Source: Anaerolineae bacterium
Lineage (GTDB): Bacteria; Chloroflexota; Anaerolineae; Aggregatilineales; UBA3940
DNA: 7,574 nucleotides
Assembly: GCA_016926985.1 (NCBI GenBank)
Contig: JAFGNO010000097.1
Span: 1 to 7,574 of the forward strand
Reading direction: 5' to 3'
Shown: in pieces, positions 5,491 through 7,574 of the stretch
Layout of the letters: every line of letters begins with the position of its first letter
Numbering within the stretch: position 1 is the stretch's first letter
Notes under the pieces: model-generated
What the model was told of the DNA's origin: nothing
Seen by the model: only the letters and a program-made list of their open reading frames with translations
The model's database searches: none
Translations under genes and position numbers: made by a program

Positions 5491-7350
5491 ATGCCCCGTA
5501 TATTAACTGGTTCTCGGAAAATTCTGCTGTTCGTATGCTTGGGGGCTGTCAGTCTGCTCTACCCAAGGGTTGCCCGGGAAATAGCCTTTACTCGTGCGTT
5601 TACAACTGCAGACTTTGTTCTCTGGATTCCATTTTGGGCAACATTGTTGTTTATGATAGCGCGGTTTTTCTGGCCTGATGGGCTGCCCTGGCCCCGTCTG
5701 TTCCATACGCTATCCAACAGCCGGATTCGGAAAGGGCTTGTGGCAATCAGTCTGCTGGCTCTATCCATTGGGCTTACTTACTTTCAGTACAGGATGATTC
5801 TCACCGATATTGGCCTTCTGTATGTGAGCGACGACAGCAGCATGCAGAGATATATGGCGGATGGCTTCACCTGGGATGATATTTTTGAGAACCACGGCAC
5901 TGAACATTCTCGGAGCGATAACTTTATCCCCGTATTCCGGCTGGTTTACCATGGGGCATACGCTATAGCCAGGCAAAACTGGGCTCCTTATGCCTGGATG
6001 CTGATCCTGGCCCACAGTCTGATGTCCGCTATTGTGGGATATACGGTTTACCATGTCACTTCGTTTTTCCCCGCCTCACTTATGGTTGTTCCCCCGCTCA
6101 CGCTCAGCCCGGTTCTGTCCGTTGGGTCACTCTATGGGGCTACCTTTGCCAATGGCTATCTGATCCTGTTGTTAATCTTTGCCATTCTTCTTGTGATGGA
6201 AAGGTTGCTATCAGCACCCAGTCGATCATTGGCAGCACTGCTGACCGTATTATGTGTGTTGTGCCTGGGGATGAACACTTTTGCTGTTATCTTGCTGCCA
6301 ATTGCAGGTATATTTGCCATAACCTTCAAATTTGCCCAAACAAGAACAACCAATCTTAAAAAGCTTCTTACACCAGAGCGCGGAGATTGGTTGCTTATCA
6401 TATCAATCGGCGTAGCTATTCTGATCTATCTTGTGTTCTGGCTAATTGGTATGGTCGTCTACAGCAACCCACTACCGGGGGAAACCGCCTATTGTAGTCA
6501 GGCTGACCCAACGCCAACTTTCAATCGCGTTTTTCAAATGCTGCTTTACAGCATTGCTGGACTCCATTTTGGGCCGCTAATCCCGCTTGATCTGTTTGTG
6601 CTGGTTCTGGTGCCGGCGGGTGGATTTCTTCTGGTAAAGCTGTTAATAGCTACCCAAAAGTCAGGCGACAGACAGGCTCTGCGCAGCATTTTGTGGATGC
6701 TGGCTGCAGTTGTAGTTGCGTTGGGATTTAGTGCTTTTATTAACATAGGGCGCAGATGCCCGACCAATTATGTTACTTCGCGCTATCTACTCTTTCCTGC
6801 TGTCTTTGTATTTGCCGCTGCCGGATTCGCGGCGGCGATATTCTATCGGCGGCTGGTGGGGAGGGAGCAGCAACTCATTGCTGTGCTGTTTCTTGGTGTG
6901 ACACTTGCTTACAGTTACACCTTTGCCAATGAAGCACGCGTATATGTGATGGATAAGTACCTTACGCCACGTACCCCGGTGGTGCTCAATCCGGCTGATG
7001 AGGACTTACTGAACCGCGTTTATGCTGGCTGGTTGCATATGAAGGGCTGGCTGGTCCCCCCACAGCTTGGCGAACTATTGTATAGCCAGCCATTCAACCG
7101 CTACGCAACGCCGATCTGGTGGGATGGCAATGGCGCTTATCTGCCCTGTGATCCAGCCGTATCTGGCGATTTCTACAACGCCAGCCCCTGGACTGCAGCC
7201 TCCCTCTCAACTATACTGCCCTTGTGCGATAACCCGGCATATCTTGTCGTGGATTCCAGCGATCTGCGCTACCTCGACCTGCTATCTGATGGATTGGTGT
7301 CAGTTATCGACGACACTGAAAGTTACATTATTCTGGCGATTGAACCATGA
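5491..7350 (+). CDS. Polytopic membrane protein, putative GT-C-type glycosyltransferase
   Basis: I do not recognise a named family. The protein has 619 residues and about 11-13 predicted hydrophobic segments, including 11-27, 41-61, 82-98, 168-190, 220-240, 246-281 (two), 300-323, 362-384, 398-416, 431-451 and 460-476. A soluble C-terminal part of about 130 residues follows (from ~485). The first large loop carries an acidic pair VSDD (112-115) and then HGTEHSRSDN (135-144), an arrangement reminiscent of GT-C glycosyltransferases that use polyprenyl-phosphate sugars outside the membrane. That role is inferred from architecture. ATG 5491 is chosen for the AAAGG (5478-5482) eight bases upstream; ATG 5455 is in frame but has no such site. 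The frame is also open back into recR, which is a shadow. The gene follows recR by 58 bases and may be read from that operon. Parts of it are notably AT-rich (20 G+C among the 60 bases at 6301-6360), unlike the upstream genes. Confidence 0.75.
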   Translation: MPRILTGSRKILLFVCLGAVSLLYPRVAREIAFTRAFTTADFVLWIPFWATLLFMIARFFWPDGLPWPRLFHTLSNSRIRKGLVAISLLALSIGLTYFQYRMILTDIGLLYVSDDSSMQRYMADGFTWDDIFENHGTEHSRSDNFIPVFRLVYHGAYAIARQNWAPYAWMLILAHSLMSAIVGYTVYHVTSFFPASLMVVPPLTLSPVLSVGSLYGATFANGYLILLLIFAILLVMERLLSAPSRSLAALLTVLCVLCLGMNTFAVILLPIAGIFAITFKFAQTRTTNLKKLLTPERGDWLLIISIGVAILIYLVFWLIGMVVYSNPLPGETAYCSQADPTPTFNRVFQMLLYSIAGLHFGPLIPLDLFVLVLVPAGGFLLVKLLIATQKSGDRQALRSILWMLAAVVVALGFSAFINIGRRCPTNYVTSRYLLFPAVFVFAAAGFAAAIFYRRLVGREQQLIAVLFLGVTLAYSYTFANEARVYVMDKYLTPRTPVVLNPADEDLLNRVYAGWLHMKGWLVPPQLGELLYSQPFNRYATPIWWDGNGAYLPCDPAVSGDFYNASPWTAASLSTILPLCDNPAYLVVDSSDLRYLDLLSDGLVSVIDDTESYIILAIEP

Positions 7351-7395
7351 CCCTGAGCATAGTATCATCCACATCCTGGAGATCCCTCTGAAGAT

Positions 7396-7574
7396 ATGCT
7401 GAAATTGTCTAAAAGTGTGGTCTGGTGGCTCATCGAACTGCTGGGAATATCGCGAGCAGATATTTATTATCTGCTGAGCAAACAGCCGGTTATTGTATAC
7501 TCCGTGGAGAAAACTGGCACACAAACGATTTACTACACCCTGAAGTCTCTCCAACTACGCGATCCTGTATATCA
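7396..7574 (+). CDS. Sulfotransferase-like protein, N-terminal part (3' end outside window)
   Basis: An open frame starts at ATG 7396 and runs 59 complete codons to the window edge. An in-frame stop at 7360-7362, with no start codon between, makes this ATG the earliest possible start. A short hydrophobic stretch VVWWLIELLGI is followed by KQPVIVYSVEKTGTQTIYY. The pattern strand, K-T-G-[ST]-x-[ST]-I, helix resembles the PAPS-binding P-loop that opens many sulfotransferase-like proteins (V-x-x-x-K-x-G-S/T-x-S/T). The residues just before the edge (RDPVY plus a CA- codon, His or Gln) would suit the VYH segment common after that motif. It lies 45 bases after the membrane-protein stop on the same strand, so the two may modify the same surface glycan. 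The Shine-Dalgarno is poor (GGAG 14 bases upstream). Only the N-terminus is visible, so the call is tentative. Confidence 0.6.
   Translation, partial: MLKLSKSVVWWLIELLGISRADIYYLLSKQPVIVYSVEKTGTQTIYYTLKSLQLRDPVY

Overview
The window comes from a bacterial chromosome of moderately high G+C. Its anchor is dnaX-ybaB-recR, a gene order conserved across many bacteria. The wording of the DnaX N-terminus (LYLKWRP, then GPRGTGKTT), the extended YbaB with its LNLPGF end, and the presence of a tungsten/molybdenum aldehyde ferredoxin oxidoreductase (AOR) would fit an anaerobic or facultative Chloroflexota-type organism. That is a moderate-confidence inference from sequence style, not a proven placement.

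Layout. (1) 3-1019, plus strand: the C-terminal part of a YtcJ-type metal-dependent amidohydrolase whose 5' end lies before the window. (2) 1020-2714, minus strand: a complete AOR-family gene converging on it. The two stop codons abut with no base between them and sit at the centre of an 18-bp near-palindrome. (3) 2715-2861: a 147-bp divergent control region. It holds a good sigma70-like promoter for the AOR gene (TTGACA, 16 bp, TATTTT) with a dyad filling its spacer, and a weaker extended -10 promoter for dnaX. (4) 2862-5432, plus strand: dnaX (clamp-loader gamma/tau), ybaB/ebfC (nucleoid-associated protein) and recR (RecFOR recombination mediator), spaced by 1 and 5 bp, so almost certainly one transcript. 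(5) 5491-7350, plus strand: a large polytopic membrane protein with the look of a GT-C glycosyltransferase. (6) 7396 to the window end: the start of a sulfotransferase-like gene cut off by the window edge.

How they work together. DnaX loads the sliding clamp, and RecR (with RecF/RecO elsewhere) helps load RecA at gaps; YbaB binds DNA and is a frequent companion of both. The AOR and the amidohydrolase are metabolic genes with no visible partner inside the window. The last two genes suggest the edge of a cell-surface or exopolysaccharide locus placed behind the replication/repair operon; parts of it look more AT-rich than the genes upstream.

I looked for an undescribed system (defence island, CRISPR, retron, mobile element, RNA gene) and found no convincing one. 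The most unusual things are structural: the palindromic zero-gap convergent junction, the dyad inside the AOR promoter, and a G7 tract near the dnaX end where an open overlapping frame leads into ybaB. No gap between genes exceeds 150 bp.
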